Positions 35,996 to 45,604 are shown, counted from the stretch's first letter. The stretch: DNA of 64,000 nt from Planctomycetota bacterium (GCA_029550525.1 JAKPHF010000046.1:265708-329707), one strand, 5' to 3'. Numbers and translations: made by a program. The notes: generated by a model not told the origin, from the sequence alone.

Positions 35996-37921
35996 ATGGC
36001 CAACATCGCAACAATGCAGCAAACGGCCGACGCGGTGTATTGCCGGAACATGGCGGCGTTGTTCCGGTCGGACCCGCGGCTGGCGCAGCGCATCGATGAG
36101 ACGCCAGACGACGGAACCGTCGTCGTCGAGCCAAGCCGTGCCGGTCCTCCCACCGCTTCGGTGAAGGTGAACGGCCGCTCGCTCCAGTTGCACAGCCGAT
36201 TCGATCCGCTCGCCGAGGCTCGGCAACTCGCCGAGGCGGTCGAGGTCGGCGAATCCTTCTGCTATTTCGTCAGCGGCTTCGGCCTGGGCTATCACCTGCA
36301 GGCCCTGCGAAACCGGCTCAAGGGTGATGCGTTCCTGATTGTGGCTGAGCCGAATCTGCAGGTGCTCCGCAAGGCGATCGAGTCGGTCGATCTGGCCGAC
36401 TTGCTGGCCCATGATCGCTGCATCGTGCTGACCAGCACCGACCGAAGCGAAATTCAGACCCGTCTCGAGCCGTACAACAACCTGATGATGATCGGCACGC
36501 AGTTCGTGTCTCACCCGGCGTCGGAACGGTTGGCCGGCGAGTTTCACGCCGCCATGCGCAAGCTGATCGCCGAGCACATGACCTACTGCCGCATGTGCAT
36601 GGTCACGCTGGTGACCAACTCGCGGATCACCAACCAGAACGTCGCGAACAACCTGCCCGCCTTTCTCGCCACGCCGCCCATCGACTGCCTGCGCGACCGA
36701 TTTGCGGGCTATCCGGCAGTAGTCGTTTCGGCCGGTCCCTCGCTGCGCAAGAACATCGACCAACTGGCGAGCCTGCGGGGCAAGGCGATCATCATCGCCG
36801 TTCAGACCACGTACAAGCTGCTGTTGGACAGAGGCATCGAGCCGGACTTCGTCACCTCGCTCGATTATCACGAGTTGTCGCGCAAGTTCTTCGAAGGCAT
36901 CTCGGATTTCGGCCGTACGCACCTGGTGGCCGAACCCAAGGTCAGTTGGCACGTGGTCGACGCCTACCGAGGCCGCGTGTCGCTGCTCGCCAACGATTTC
37001 GCCACGGCCGTTCTCGGCGAGAAGCTCGGCCGACGCGACGGGCTCAAGGCCGGCGCCACCGTCGCACATCTGGCGTTCTATCTCGCCGTTTACATGGGCT
37101 GCGATCCCGTGGTGCTCGTCGGACAGGACCTCGGTTACACCGGCCACGTCTATTATTCGCCCGGCGTGGCCTACCACGACCTGTGGCGGCCCGAGCTCAA
37201 CCGCTTCTGCACCATGGAGATGAAAGAGTGGGAGCGCATCGTCCGGCACCGCAAGATCCTCATGAAAGTCAAGGACATCGACGGGCACGACATATACACC
37301 GACGAGCAGTTGTTCACGTATCTCCAGCAGTTCGAGGGTGATTTCGCCACGGTGCCGGGCCGAGTGATCGACGCGACGGAAGGCGGCGTGCGCAAGGCCG
37401 GCACGCGGGTCATGTCGCTCGCCGAGGTCACCGAGCGTTACTGCACGCGGCCCATTCCCCAGGAGGCGTTCGCCGAGCTCGATCGCATGACCTGGCGCGA
37501 CCTCTCCAAGCTGCCGGCGGGCCGCGAGCAGGTAGTGGCCCGCATCGCGGAGGTTGACGCGCTGGAGGACACGTGCCGAGAAATGCTTTCCGTGTTGCGG
37601 GCGCTCACGGAACTGCTCAACAACCCCGTCGAGTTCAATCGCCGGATTGCCGAGGTGGACGCCCTGCGGGTCAAGATCAAGTCGCACGAACGGGCTTACC
37701 GGATGGTGAGCAGCGTCAGCCAGCACGCGGAACTGCAGCGATTCACCGCCGATCGCCGCCTGTCGCTGGCCGATCTGGACGGTCCCGCCCGGGCCCGCCG
37801 CCAACTCGAACGCGACATTCGCTTCGTCGAGGCCGTTCTCGAAGGCGCGGAAGCGCTCAAACAGATTCTTCAGACCTGTCGCGATCGCTTCGACGCGGCC
37901 CTTGCGGAGGCGGGCCGATGA
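35996..37921 (+). CDS. DUF115 (MptE/Maf-like) protein
   Basis: This protein of about 641 residues has a DUF115 domain in the middle (YPAVVVSAGPSLRKNIDQL, IIAVQTTYKLLLDRGIEPDFVTSLDYHE, and VVLVGQDLGYTGHVYY). Relatives include archaeal 6-hydroxymethylpterin pyrophosphokinase (MptE) and the Maf proteins linked to flagellin glycosylation. The N-terminal 200 residues resemble the Maf-type N-terminal domain; the C-terminus is helical. Its stop overlaps the next start (ATGA). That next gene has a nucleotidyltransferase-like domain, so a surface glycan or sugar-nucleotide role is plausible. No flagellar gene is nearby. The start is uncertain (alternative at 36014). Confidence 0.8.
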   Translation: MANIATMQQTADAVYCRNMAALFRSDPRLAQRIDETPDDGTVVVEPSRAGPPTASVKVNGRSLQLHSRFDPLAEARQLAEAVEVGESFCYFVSGFGLGYHLQALRNRLKGDAFLIVAEPNLQVLRKAIESVDLADLLAHDRCIVLTSTDRSEIQTRLEPYNNLMMIGTQFVSHPASERLAGEFHAAMRKLIAEHMTYCRMCMVTLVTNSRITNQNVANNLPAFLATPPIDCLRDRFAGYPAVVVSAGPSLRKNIDQLASLRGKAIIIAVQTTYKLLLDRGIEPDFVTSLDYHELSRKFFEGISDFGRTHLVAEPKVSWHVVDAYRGRVSLLANDFATAVLGEKLGRRDGLKAGATVAHLAFYLAVYMGCDPVVLVGQDLGYTGHVYYSPGVAYHDLWRPELNRFCTMEMKEWERIVRHRKILMKVKDIDGHDIYTDEQLFTYLQQFEGDFATVPGRVIDATEGGVRKAGTRVMSLAEVTERYCTRPIPQEAFAELDRMTWRDLSKLPAGREQVVARIAEVDALEDTCREMLSVLRALTELLNNPVEFNRRIAEVDALRVKIKSHERAYRMVSSVSQHAELQRFTADRRLSLADLDGPARARRQLERDIRFVEAVLEGAEALKQILQTCRDRFDAALAEAGR

Positions 37922-39561
37922 AGACGATCGCGGTCATCTGTGCCGACTTCGAGCGGAGCTTCCTCGGCCTGCCCTCGCGGCTGCAGGAGGAGTTGTGCGG
38001 CGAAACCGTGATCCGCCGCACGATCATGCAGCTTCGCAAGACGCCGCGGCTGGCGAGTATTCACCTGCTCGTGGACGTCTCGCAGGAGGCGACCGCGCGT
38101 TCCGCAGTGGGCGACCTCGATGTGTCCGTGGAGACACATCAAGCGGGCCCGCCGCCGTGGAGCCGCTATGTCGCCAGCGGTCGCAAGTGGTCGCTGGACG
38201 CCTGGCGCGGCGGCCTGGCCGGCACGATGGTCTACGACGAGACCATCCATCCGTGGCTGCTCGAAGCCCTCGCCAGACGAGAGAGTGCCGACGCGGTGAT
38301 CGACGTGCCGGCTACTGCCCCCCTGCTCGATCCCGTGCTACTGGGCGAGCTGGTGAGCTACTACGAGAAGATTCGCGACGACGTCCGATTGGGACTGGTG
38401 CAAGCGGCGCCAGGGTTGTCGGCCGCCATCTATCATCCGGTATTCCTGGCCGGCCTGGCGGAAGCAGCCCAGCCGCCCGGCCGGGTGTTGGCGTACCACC
38501 CCGAAGATCCCCGGCACGACGCGATCCATCAGCCGTGCTGGTTCGCCGCTGACGCCACCATCGCGCACGCCTGGGGCCGGTGCATCGCCGACACCGGCAC
38601 GGCCATAGCTCGGCTCCACCGAGCTTACCGCGACTTGGCCGGCAGCAACGGCGAAACGCCCGACGCGCTGACGGTGTCGCGATGGCTCCTGGATCACCGG
38701 ACAGAGGGATTGGGTTCTCTCCCGCAAGAGGTGGAGATCGAGATCACCACCGACGACCCCTTGGCGGACTCGCCGCTACGGCCACGCGGCACCGCCCTCG
38801 GCCGACGCGGCGTCATGGATTTCGAGCAGTACCGGCGCATCATCGACGAGCTGGCCGCGTGTGACGATCGGCTGGTGGTCCTTGGCGGCTTCGGCGACCC
38901 GCTCTGTCACCCGCAGTGGCCGCAATTTGTCCAGTATGCCCGCAATCGCGGCATCCTGGGGATCGCTTTACGCACCACGGGCGTCAACCTGGACGCGGCG
39001 GCCATTGACGCCATGATCGCCTGCGAGCTCGACGTGCTGAACGTGCTGGTCGATGCCGCCACGCCCGAGACCTACCGCAAACTGCATCATTCGGACAATT
39101 TTGAGCGCGTCGTCGCGAACATCGAGCAACTCTGCTGCGTACAGCAGCAACGGCAAGCTCCGCGCCCGCTGATCGTCTGCGAGATGATCAAGACCCCCGA
39201 GTCGATGGACGACGTGGAGCCGTTCTACGATCGCTGGATGCGTCAGACGGGCTCGGCGGTCATTGCAGGCCCCAGTCATTACGCAGGACAATGGCCGGAC
39301 CGGGCGGTGGTCCGGATGTCGCCGCCCAGTCGATCCGCGTGCGTGCGACTGGCCAAGCGGGCGATCATCCTGGCCGACGGCCGCATGACGCTGTGCGACC
39401 AGGATTTCCGAGGCCAACACGCGATCGGCTCACCGGCTGAGAACGGCCTGGCCGCGATCTGGCACGGGCCCGCTCTGGCCGAAATTCGACAAAAGCACGC
39501 CGACGGCGCCTATCATGATTTGTCCCTTTGCCATGGCTGTGACGAGTGGCACCGCCCGTAG
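37918..39561 (+). CDS. Nucleotidyltransferase-like/radical-SAM-like fusion lacking CxxxCxxC
   Basis: This is a 547-residue two-domain protein. Residues 1-240 resemble sugar nucleotidyltransferases of the SpsF/CMP-NeuAc synthetase type (ETVIRRTIMQLRK, DAVIDVPATAPLLDP). Residues 270-547 align with radical SAM/SPASM enzymes: VEIEITT at the start of the barrel, LGGFGDPLCHP, the DA.PETY strand and an SPASM-like end with CVRL, LCDQDFRG and LCHGCDEW. However, the position of the cluster motif reads TTDDPLADSPLRPR with no cysteine. The usual S-adenosylmethionine cleavage cannot be expected. It is coupled to the DUF115 gene. Confidence 0.82.
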   Translation: MKTIAVICADFERSFLGLPSRLQEELCGETVIRRTIMQLRKTPRLASIHLLVDVSQEATARSAVGDLDVSVETHQAGPPPWSRYVASGRKWSLDAWRGGLAGTMVYDETIHPWLLEALARRESADAVIDVPATAPLLDPVLLGELVSYYEKIRDDVRLGLVQAAPGLSAAIYHPVFLAGLAEAAQPPGRVLAYHPEDPRHDAIHQPCWFAADATIAHAWGRCIADTGTAIARLHRAYRDLAGSNGETPDALTVSRWLLDHRTEGLGSLPQEVEIEITTDDPLADSPLRPRGTALGRRGVMDFEQYRRIIDELAACDDRLVVLGGFGDPLCHPQWPQFVQYARNRGILGIALRTTGVNLDAAAIDAMIACELDVLNVLVDAATPETYRKLHHSDNFERVVANIEQLCCVQQQRQAPRPLIVCEMIKTPESMDDVEPFYDRWMRQTGSAVIAGPSHYAGQWPDRAVVRMSPPSRSACVRLAKRAIILADGRMTLCDQDFRGQHAIGSPAENGLAAIWHGPALAEIRQKHADGAYHDLSLCHGCDEWHRP

Positions 39562-39652
39562 ATCCTGATCCGGTGTTGTGGATGTCTGCCCCTCTTTCGC
39601 CTGCGGCGCAACCTTGTTGCGGTCCGTTTTCCGAGTTGTTACTTTGAACGTG

Positions 39653-40549
39653 ATGTTAACCCTGGAAACCGCTGAACAACTGATCCTGTCCTCCAAGCCT
39701 CGTGGCGGCCTGATTCGCGGCCCGATGTTCATTTTGCTGGGTTTTTCCGTACTGCTGGGCGCTTTGTCGGCCGACACGCAGTTCCTGCCGCCCAACGGCG
39801 TTCTGACCTGGCTCCTGCCTCAAGTCGTCCTGCTCGCGGTGGCCGGGATGATGGTCTATTCCGTCTGGCGTCAGAAGGAACTGGCCCACTACGTGCAGGA
39901 GAGCATCGAAGCGGTGCAGCTCAAGCAATGGCCTCGGGCTCTCAACGCGCTGCACCGGCTGTTGCGACGGCCCGTTCCACACCCGACGGCACGGGCGGAA
40001 TCGCTGCTCGCGTTGGCGGCGGTGGCGGAGGCCGGCGATTCGTTCGATGTCTCACAGCGCATTTACGAGCATCTGTTGGAAGAACGGCTGGCCGACCCCA
40101 TTCAATTGCACACCGCCCGTGTGGGGCTGGGAGCGGCCATGCTGCGGACGGGGCAGACGACCGACGCGGTGGGGTTGATCGATCGGCTCGAGCGTGAGGA
40201 ACTGCCCGGCTCGCTGCGAGCGCATATCGAGTTGCTCGGACTGTTCCGCGAAGTGACCATGGGCCACGCGACCGATCGGCTGGACCGCGCGGAAGAGCGC
40301 CGCGCCTTGTTCCGCCGGCACCTGGGCAGTCGCGCGGGCTACGGCTACGCCCTGCTGGCCGCCGCATTCGACAGCGCGGGCCAGACGGAGCAAGCCGCTC
40401 GCTACTGGCGTGCTGCGACCATGCTGCTGCCCGCGTCCGAGTTGACGCACCGGTTCAGCGAACTCGAAAGTGTGGGCCGCAAGTATCCGGCAGCAGTGAT
40501 CCCGCCCGGGCTGCGCAACTCACCTTCACCAGCGGAGGTGGCCGGGTGA
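39653..40549 (+). CDS. Membrane protein with TPR-like region
   Basis: This 298-residue protein has two TM helices near residues 25-42 and 55-72, followed by a cytoplasmic or periplasmic helical-repeat domain (ALNALHRLLRRP, RAESLLALAAVAEAGDSFDVSQRIYEHLLEE and similar), most like TPR repeats. It overlaps the next gene (GTGA). The pair has the same design and may be diverged duplicates working together. The function is unknown. The start could also be the GTG one codon earlier. Confidence 0.65.
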   Translation: MLTLETAEQLILSSKPRGGLIRGPMFILLGFSVLLGALSADTQFLPPNGVLTWLLPQVVLLAVAGMMVYSVWRQKELAHYVQESIEAVQLKQWPRALNALHRLLRRPVPHPTARAESLLALAAVAEAGDSFDVSQRIYEHLLEERLADPIQLHTARVGLGAAMLRTGQTTDAVGLIDRLEREELPGSLRAHIELLGLFREVTMGHATDRLDRAEERRALFRRHLGSRAGYGYALLAAAFDSAGQTEQAARYWRAATMLLPASELTHRFSELESVGRKYPAAVIPPGLRNSPSPAEVAG

Positions 40550-41385
40550 ACACGCCGCAACTCGATGCGCTTCTGCGAGGATTTCGCCGCCAGCTGCGAA
40601 TGATCCGGGTGGCTCGATTCGTGCTGCTGGCCGGCACCGCCGTCGCTGTGATATGGGCGTCGCGCCTGCCCCATCCGGACAACAAGCGGATGATGTTCGC
40701 GATCTTCATCGGCACGCTGGTGATCTGGGTGCTCACGATGATCAAGAACGCCAAGGACGGCCGGTACGTCCAAACCGCCGGCGCGTTGCTCAGCGTCGGT
40801 CAGCTCGACGATGCGGAGGTCTGGCTGCGGCGGGTGCTCGAGCAGTTCTCGCTCTCGGCTCGCGCGAAGTTGGTGGCCTGCCAACAACTGGCCTCGCTGC
40901 TGTTTCGCCGCGACGACCACCAGAACGTCGTGCGAGTTTGCGCCGAGCTCCTGCAGCAGCGGTCGGGCCGGCTCCACAGCATCTGGATCAACACTCGCCT
41001 GATGATGGCGGACAGCCTGCTCATGCTCGACCGCGTGCCTGAGGCATACGACGCGATCCGGCCGGTGTACGACGCCACGCTCTCGCTGTCGGATCGGATG
41101 AAACTGCTCCCGCTGCAACTGCGGTATGAACTGGCGGCCGACTACCCTTCCGCGGCGGTGCAGGCGTTGCCGGAAAAGCTGCAGATCGCCGAGTTGCTCG
41201 ATTCGCCGCGAGCGGCCCTGGTGCACGCCCTTCTGGCCGAGGCGTGCCGGCGCACACACATGACCGAACAACAGGCGTTTCTCACCGAACGAGCTTGGCT
41301 GTATCACGACCTGGACGAACTGGCCGTCCGCTACCCTGTTATCGCCCCCATTGCGGCTTCACGCGCGACCGGCGCGTCGGCGTGA
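40546..41385 (+). CDS. Membrane protein with TPR-like region, paralogue-like
   Basis: This 279-residue protein starts at a GTG overlapping the preceding stop. It has two TM helices (FVLLAGTAVAVIWAS and MFAIFIGTLVIWVLTMI) and then helical repeats (LLSVGQLDDAEVWLRRVLEQF, ARAKLVACQQLASLLF). Layout and length match the gene before it, so the two probably form a complex. The function is unknown. Confidence 0.65.
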   Translation: MNTPQLDALLRGFRRQLRMIRVARFVLLAGTAVAVIWASRLPHPDNKRMMFAIFIGTLVIWVLTMIKNAKDGRYVQTAGALLSVGQLDDAEVWLRRVLEQFSLSARAKLVACQQLASLLFRRDDHQNVVRVCAELLQQRSGRLHSIWINTRLMMADSLLMLDRVPEAYDAIRPVYDATLSLSDRMKLLPLQLRYELAADYPSAAVQALPEKLQIAELLDSPRAALVHALLAEACRRTHMTEQQAFLTERAWLYHDLDELAVRYPVIAPIAASRATGASA

Positions 41386-41434
41386 GCTTCCCCCTTTCCG
41401 CTCGCTCCACCAGCGGGCGTATAGGCGTTTTTTG

Positions 41435-41462
41435 TTGAATCCGGGCGGGGTTCCCCTAAAAT
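41435..41462 (+). promoter_or_regulatory. Promoter candidate before hflX
   Basis: TTGAAT (41435-41440), a 16-base spacer and TAAAAT (41457-41462), about 60 bases before hflX. This is a reasonable housekeeping-type promoter. Confidence 0.45.
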
Positions 41463-41522
41463 ATGGCGTACCCGTGTTTTACGCTTCCAGACTTTTGACC
41501 CGCTCGGCGGGAACGAGACAGA

Positions 41523-42848
41523 TTGGAAACAGATCAAAGAAGCAAGTTTTCGGTTGCACAAGAGCGAGCCATCCTGGTCGGCCTGGTCGTCCGCGGGGCC
41601 ACACACGACGGCGCGGAATCCCTGCTCGAACTGGCGGAATTGGCGGAATCGGCCGGCGCGAGAGTCGTAGACCGCATGCTGCAGCGGCGCGACGCGGTGG
41701 ATGCCCGGTTCTACATCGGCAAGGGCAAGGTCGAAGAACTGGCCGAACGGGTCAAACGGCACAAAGCCGACGTCATCATTTTCGACGATGATCTCTCACC
41801 CGCCCAGTTGCGGGAGGTCGAGGAAGTTTGCCGCTGCAAGGTCATCGACCGCAGCGAGCTGATCCTCGACATCTTCGCCAGCCGGGCTCGCACGAGCGAA
41901 GCCAAGCTGCAGGTCGAACTCGCCCAGTTGGAATACACCGCTCCGCGACTGCGCGGCATGTGGACCCACCTCGAGCGGATCGCCGGCGCGGGCGGCGGCA
42001 CGGGAGCGGGCACGGTCGGCGGCATCGGCACCCGCGGCCCAGGCGAGCGACAGATTGAAATCGACCGGCGCATCGTCGATCGGCGAGTCACGTGGCTCAA
42101 ACGGCAGATCGCCGCGATCGACAAGCGCAAGGTACGGCAGGTCCGAGCCCGACATCAGCACTTCAACGTCTCGCTGGTCGGCTACACCAACGCGGGCAAG
42201 AGCACGCTCATGAACGCGCTGACCGATGCCGGCGTGCGAGCCGAGGATCGGTTGTTCGCCACGCTCGATACCAAGACCGCCCGCTGGAACCTGGGCGACG
42301 GATTGCACGCCCTGCTGAGCGACACCGTGGGCTTCATTCGGCGGCTGCCTCACCACCTGGTCGCGTCGTTCCGGGCCACGCTGGAAGAGGCCATTCACGC
42401 CGACCTGCTCCTGCACGTGGTCGATGCATCCAGCCCCACGGCCTGGAAGCAATACCAGGCGGTGACTGAAGTGTTGGCAAGCCTGGGCTGCGAGCAGGAG
42501 ACGCTCGTGCTGCTGAACAAGATGGACCTGGTCACGGATGTGGCCGAGGTACAGGCGATCCAGCGCAAGCTGCCGGATGCACTGCCCATCTCAGCTCGCA
42601 CGGGCGTGGGGTTGGCGGAAGTCGTGGAGACCGTACGCAAGCTCCTGGCCGGCACACCGCAGCAGCTCACACTGCGAGTCAAGCTCAGCGACGGGAAGGC
42701 GATCAGCGACATCGAGAAGCATGCCGAAGTGCTGGAACGCCGGTACGTGGATGGTTCGGTCGAGATGGACGTGAGCATCGGCGCGAGCACGTTGCACCGC
42801 TTACAAGTGGCGCATCCGCAGATTCAGATTCTGCAGCCTGCCGTCTGA
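41523..42848 (+). CDS. hflX: GTPase HflX
   Basis: This 441-residue ribosome-associated GTPase splits stalled or stressed 70S ribosomes. The N-terminal HflX domain has the glycine-rich linker GAGGGTGAGTVGGIGTRGPGE and the helical arm (DRRIVDRRVTWLKRQI). The G domain has G1 GYTNAGKST near residue 220, DTVGFIRRLPHHLV (G3) and NKMD (G4). A C-terminal domain follows. The start is a TTG at 41523. Confidence 0.95.
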   Translation: METDQRSKFSVAQERAILVGLVVRGATHDGAESLLELAELAESAGARVVDRMLQRRDAVDARFYIGKGKVEELAERVKRHKADVIIFDDDLSPAQLREVEEVCRCKVIDRSELILDIFASRARTSEAKLQVELAQLEYTAPRLRGMWTHLERIAGAGGGTGAGTVGGIGTRGPGERQIEIDRRIVDRRVTWLKRQIAAIDKRKVRQVRARHQHFNVSLVGYTNAGKSTLMNALTDAGVRAEDRLFATLDTKTARWNLGDGLHALLSDTVGFIRRLPHHLVASFRATLEEAIHADLLLHVVDASSPTAWKQYQAVTEVLASLGCEQETLVLLNKMDLVTDVAEVQAIQRKLPDALPISARTGVGLAEVVETVRKLLAGTPQQLTLRVKLSDGKAISDIEKHAEVLERRYVDGSVEMDVSIGASTLHRLQVAHPQIQILQPAV

Positions 42849-42857
42849 GGCGATGCG

Positions 42858-43040
42858 TCACCGCGAGGCGCTCGGCCACCGCGGAGCGGCTCCTCGCACC
42901 TCGGTCTGTCGTTGACGCTCCACTTCCTCGCCGGTCGCAGGATCGGTCGTTCGGACGGTTTCCGTCTTGATCACGCAGCCGATTCCCGCAAACAGGAGCG
43001 ACCACAGGAAGGCAGTGAGCAGAACACACCACTTGCTCAT
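42858..43040 (-). CDS. Small lipoprotein-like protein, 60 residues
   Basis: The start at 43040 has AAGGAGAGG upstream. MSKWCVLLTAFLWSLLFAGIGC is a signal with a cysteine at residue 22, though the residue at -3 is Gly and so the lipobox is weak. The mature part (IKTETVRTTDPATGEEVERQRQTEV) is short and charged. The family is unknown. Confidence 0.6.
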   Translation of the reverse strand: MSKWCVLLTAFLWSLLFAGIGCVIKTETVRTTDPATGEEVERQRQTEVRGAAPRWPSASR

Positions 43041-43098
43041 GTGAACCTCTCCTTGACGCGACGCGAGCATCCGTGCCGAATCCGAGAAGATGCCGGCG

Positions 43099-43290
43099 TC
43101 AGTACATCTTGGGGACCTGCGGCCGAACGCTGTCCAGTTCGGTCGTGTCGCCGGGCTCGGGCTCGACGTACCCCGCGGCCTGACTGCCTCGGACGTCGCC
43201 TTCATCATTGGAGGCACAACCCGAGGCCCATGCCGCCGCAATCAACAAGCCCACCGCCATCCAGCGGCCAACGGTTCGCCACACGCTCAT
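43099..43290 (-). CDS. Small lipoprotein, 63 residues
   Basis: The start at 43290 has GGGAGAAG upstream. There is a clear signal with lipobox-like WASGC, then an acidic tail (NDEGDVRGS...EPEPGDTTELD). It is 58 bases upstream of the other micro-lipoprotein on the same strand, so they are probably co-transcribed. The family is unknown. Confidence 0.65.
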   Translation of the reverse strand: MSVWRTVGRWMAVGLLIAAAWASGCASNDEGDVRGSQAAGYVEPEPGDTTELDSVRPQVPKMY

Positions 43291-43690
43291 GGGCTTCTCC
43301 CTGTCGGTGTGAATTCCGCCCGCCGGCCCCACCACGCCGGCGGCACTGGCGGTTGCGGCCACGGCACAATTGGCAGTATTGTAGGCCGTGTCTATCACCG
43401 CGACGCCGCGTGTTTCCCTGAGGCCGCTCTACTCGCGGTTGCTCGGGTTGATCGAGAGATACCGGATCAGTCCGAGCCGGGCGTTCATGACATGAGGACG
43501 ATGAGAGTGTACGGCCGGACATTGGCGACGCTCATCTTCCTCACCGAGCACGACGATTGTCTCGGCGTCGGGCGGTAGAGCGAAATCAGGGCAACTTCGC
43601 CCGGATTTCCAGTTTCTTCCGGCCGGTGATCGGGTACCGAAGCAGTGCACCGGCTTGACAACCGGCCTGGAACCACGAGGAGGACACTTC
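43291..43690. other. Intergenic, divergent promoter region
   Basis: There is no convincing gene between the micro-lipoproteins and the FAD oxidoreductase. A strong ribosome site (GAGGAGG) lies at its right end. I see no other defined element. Confidence 0.45.
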
Positions 43691-45574
43691 ATGGCTGACA
43701 TGAACATCACGCGACGCAATCTGCTGGTCGCCGGTGGATTGGGGATGTTGCCGGTGGGTTCATCCGCGAACGGACAGCCCGTCGCATCCACGCCCCATCG
43801 CGGAACGGGCGTTCTCGAAGCGGACGTGGTAATCGTAGGGGGCGGGATGGCCGGCGTGTGTGCAGCCGTGGCCGCGGCCCGCTGCGGTGTGTCTGTCATC
43901 CTCGTGCAGGACCGCGCGGTGCTGGGCGGCAACGCCTCGAGCGAGGTGCGCATGCACTGCGTGGGCGCCGACATGAGCGGCGGTCGCCGGAACACCGACT
44001 GCCGCGAGAGCGGCATCATGGAGGAGCTGCGTCTCGAAGACGCGGTGTGGAACCCGCAGCGGTCGGCGAGCATGTGGGATTTGCTCCTGTACGACACCGT
44101 GCGCAAGGAGTCCAACATCCGGCTGTTGCTCGATACGCACTGTTACGGCGTGAGGATGGCGGACGCGCGGCGGATCGAGTCGATCGAGACCCGCTGCTCG
44201 ACCTCCGAAGAAACGTTCACGATTCGCGGCAAGGTGTTCGTGGACGCCAGCGGTGACGGCTTCCTCGGCGCCACCGCCGGAGCGGAGTTTCGCATGGGCC
44301 GCGAAAGCCGCAGCGAGTATGGCGAGTCGATGGCCCCGGAGAAGGCCGACAAGCTGACGCTCGGCAGCACGCTGCTGTTCATCACGCGGCCACACGACAA
44401 GCCCATGCCCTTCAAGGCTCCGAGCTGGATTCGCAAGTTCCCGAACTGCGAGGATCTGCCCCACCGCAGCCACGGCAGCTGGGAATACGGCTACTGGTGG
44501 GTGGAATGGGGCGGCGAGCTCAACACCATCACTGACAACGCCCGCATTCGCGACGAACTGGCGGCGGCGGCCCTGGGCGTGTGGGATCACATCAAGAACA
44601 GCGGTAAGCATCCGCAGAGCGAGAATTGGGCGCTGGAGTGGTTCGGCTTCCTGCCCGGCAAGCGGGAGAGCCGCCGCTTCATGGGCGAGCACGTGCTGAC
44701 ACAGCAAGAGGTGCAGCGAGGCGAAGTGTTCGAAGACGGCGTGGCCTTCGGAGGCTGGCCCATCGACCTGCATCCGCCGGACGGCATCTACAGCAAGGAA
44801 AAACCGGCGCTTCAGATCGATGTGCCGTTGTACAACATTCCGCTGCGCTGCCTGTACTCCCGGAACATCGCCAACCTCTTCTTCGCCGGCCGCAACATCA
44901 GCGCGTCGCACGTGGCCTTCGGCAGTACACGCGTGATGGCGACCGGTGGGGTCATGGGCCAGGCAGTGGGCACGGCAGCGGCTATGTGCGTGCAGGGCAA
45001 GGTGCTGCCGTCGGCGCTGGCTCGCGATGGTATCGCCGAGCTGCAGCAGCTCTTGCTCAAGCACGATGCCTACATCATTGGCGCGAGCAACAGCGATTCG
45101 TCGGATCTCGCCCGCAAAGCGGACGTGCGTGCCTCCAGCGAGACACCGAACGGTGCGGCCGCTTTGGTCATCAACGGCGTTCATCGCGGCGTGGGTAGTA
45201 CGACCAATCGCTGGATCTCCGATCCGGCCCAGCCGCTCCCGCAGTGGATCGAGTTGCGCTTCGGCGGCCCGACCCGCATCGGCGAGGTACACCTGGTGTT
45301 TGACACGGGCCTGAACCGGCCGTTGACACTGAGCCATAGCGATCATTACACGAGCCGAATGATCAAGTCCGCCCAGCCGGAAACCGTGCGCGACTATGAC
45401 CTGCAGGTGCTCGACGGCGAAAGCGTGCGCACGGTGGCCGAGGTCCGCGGGAACTACCAGCGCAAGCGGATTCACCGCTTCGATGCCACGACCGCGAGCG
45501 GGCTGCGTCTGGTGGTAAAGTCCACGAACGGCGACAAATCCGCCCGCGTCTTCGAGATCCGGGCATACGCGTAG
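43691..45574 (+). CDS. Tat-exported FAD-dependent oxidoreductase
   Basis: This 627-residue protein has GAGGAGG before the start and a twin-arginine signal (ITRRNLLVAGGLGM). The FAD site is VVIVGGGMAGVCAAVAAARCG near residues 37-57, and NLFFAGRNISASHVAFGSTRVMATGGVMGQAVG is the second FAD-binding region of FAD_oxidored-type proteins. A beta-sandwich C-terminus from about residue 480 (WIELRFGGPTRIGEVHLVFD) resembles a discoidin/F5-8C carbohydrate-binding domain. It probably oxidises a sugar-like substrate in the periplasm. Such genes are expanded in planctomycetes. Confidence 0.87.
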   Translation: MADMNITRRNLLVAGGLGMLPVGSSANGQPVASTPHRGTGVLEADVVIVGGGMAGVCAAVAAARCGVSVILVQDRAVLGGNASSEVRMHCVGADMSGGRRNTDCRESGIMEELRLEDAVWNPQRSASMWDLLLYDTVRKESNIRLLLDTHCYGVRMADARRIESIETRCSTSEETFTIRGKVFVDASGDGFLGATAGAEFRMGRESRSEYGESMAPEKADKLTLGSTLLFITRPHDKPMPFKAPSWIRKFPNCEDLPHRSHGSWEYGYWWVEWGGELNTITDNARIRDELAAAALGVWDHIKNSGKHPQSENWALEWFGFLPGKRESRRFMGEHVLTQQEVQRGEVFEDGVAFGGWPIDLHPPDGIYSKEKPALQIDVPLYNIPLRCLYSRNIANLFFAGRNISASHVAFGSTRVMATGGVMGQAVGTAAAMCVQGKVLPSALARDGIAELQQLLLKHDAYIIGASNSDSSDLARKADVRASSETPNGAAALVINGVHRGVGSTTNRWISDPAQPLPQWIELRFGGPTRIGEVHLVFDTGLNRPLTLSHSDHYTSRMIKSAQPETVRDYDLQVLDGESVRTVAEVRGNYQRKRIHRFDATTASGLRLVVKSTNGDKSARVFEIRAYA

Positions 45575-45604
45575 CGATGGTGGTGCAGGCACCCTGCTTT
45601 GTGA

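Noticed and set aside
35903..37804. A 633-codon minus-strand frame
   Set aside because: It is the shadow of the DUF115 gene and has no signal, ribosome site or motif.
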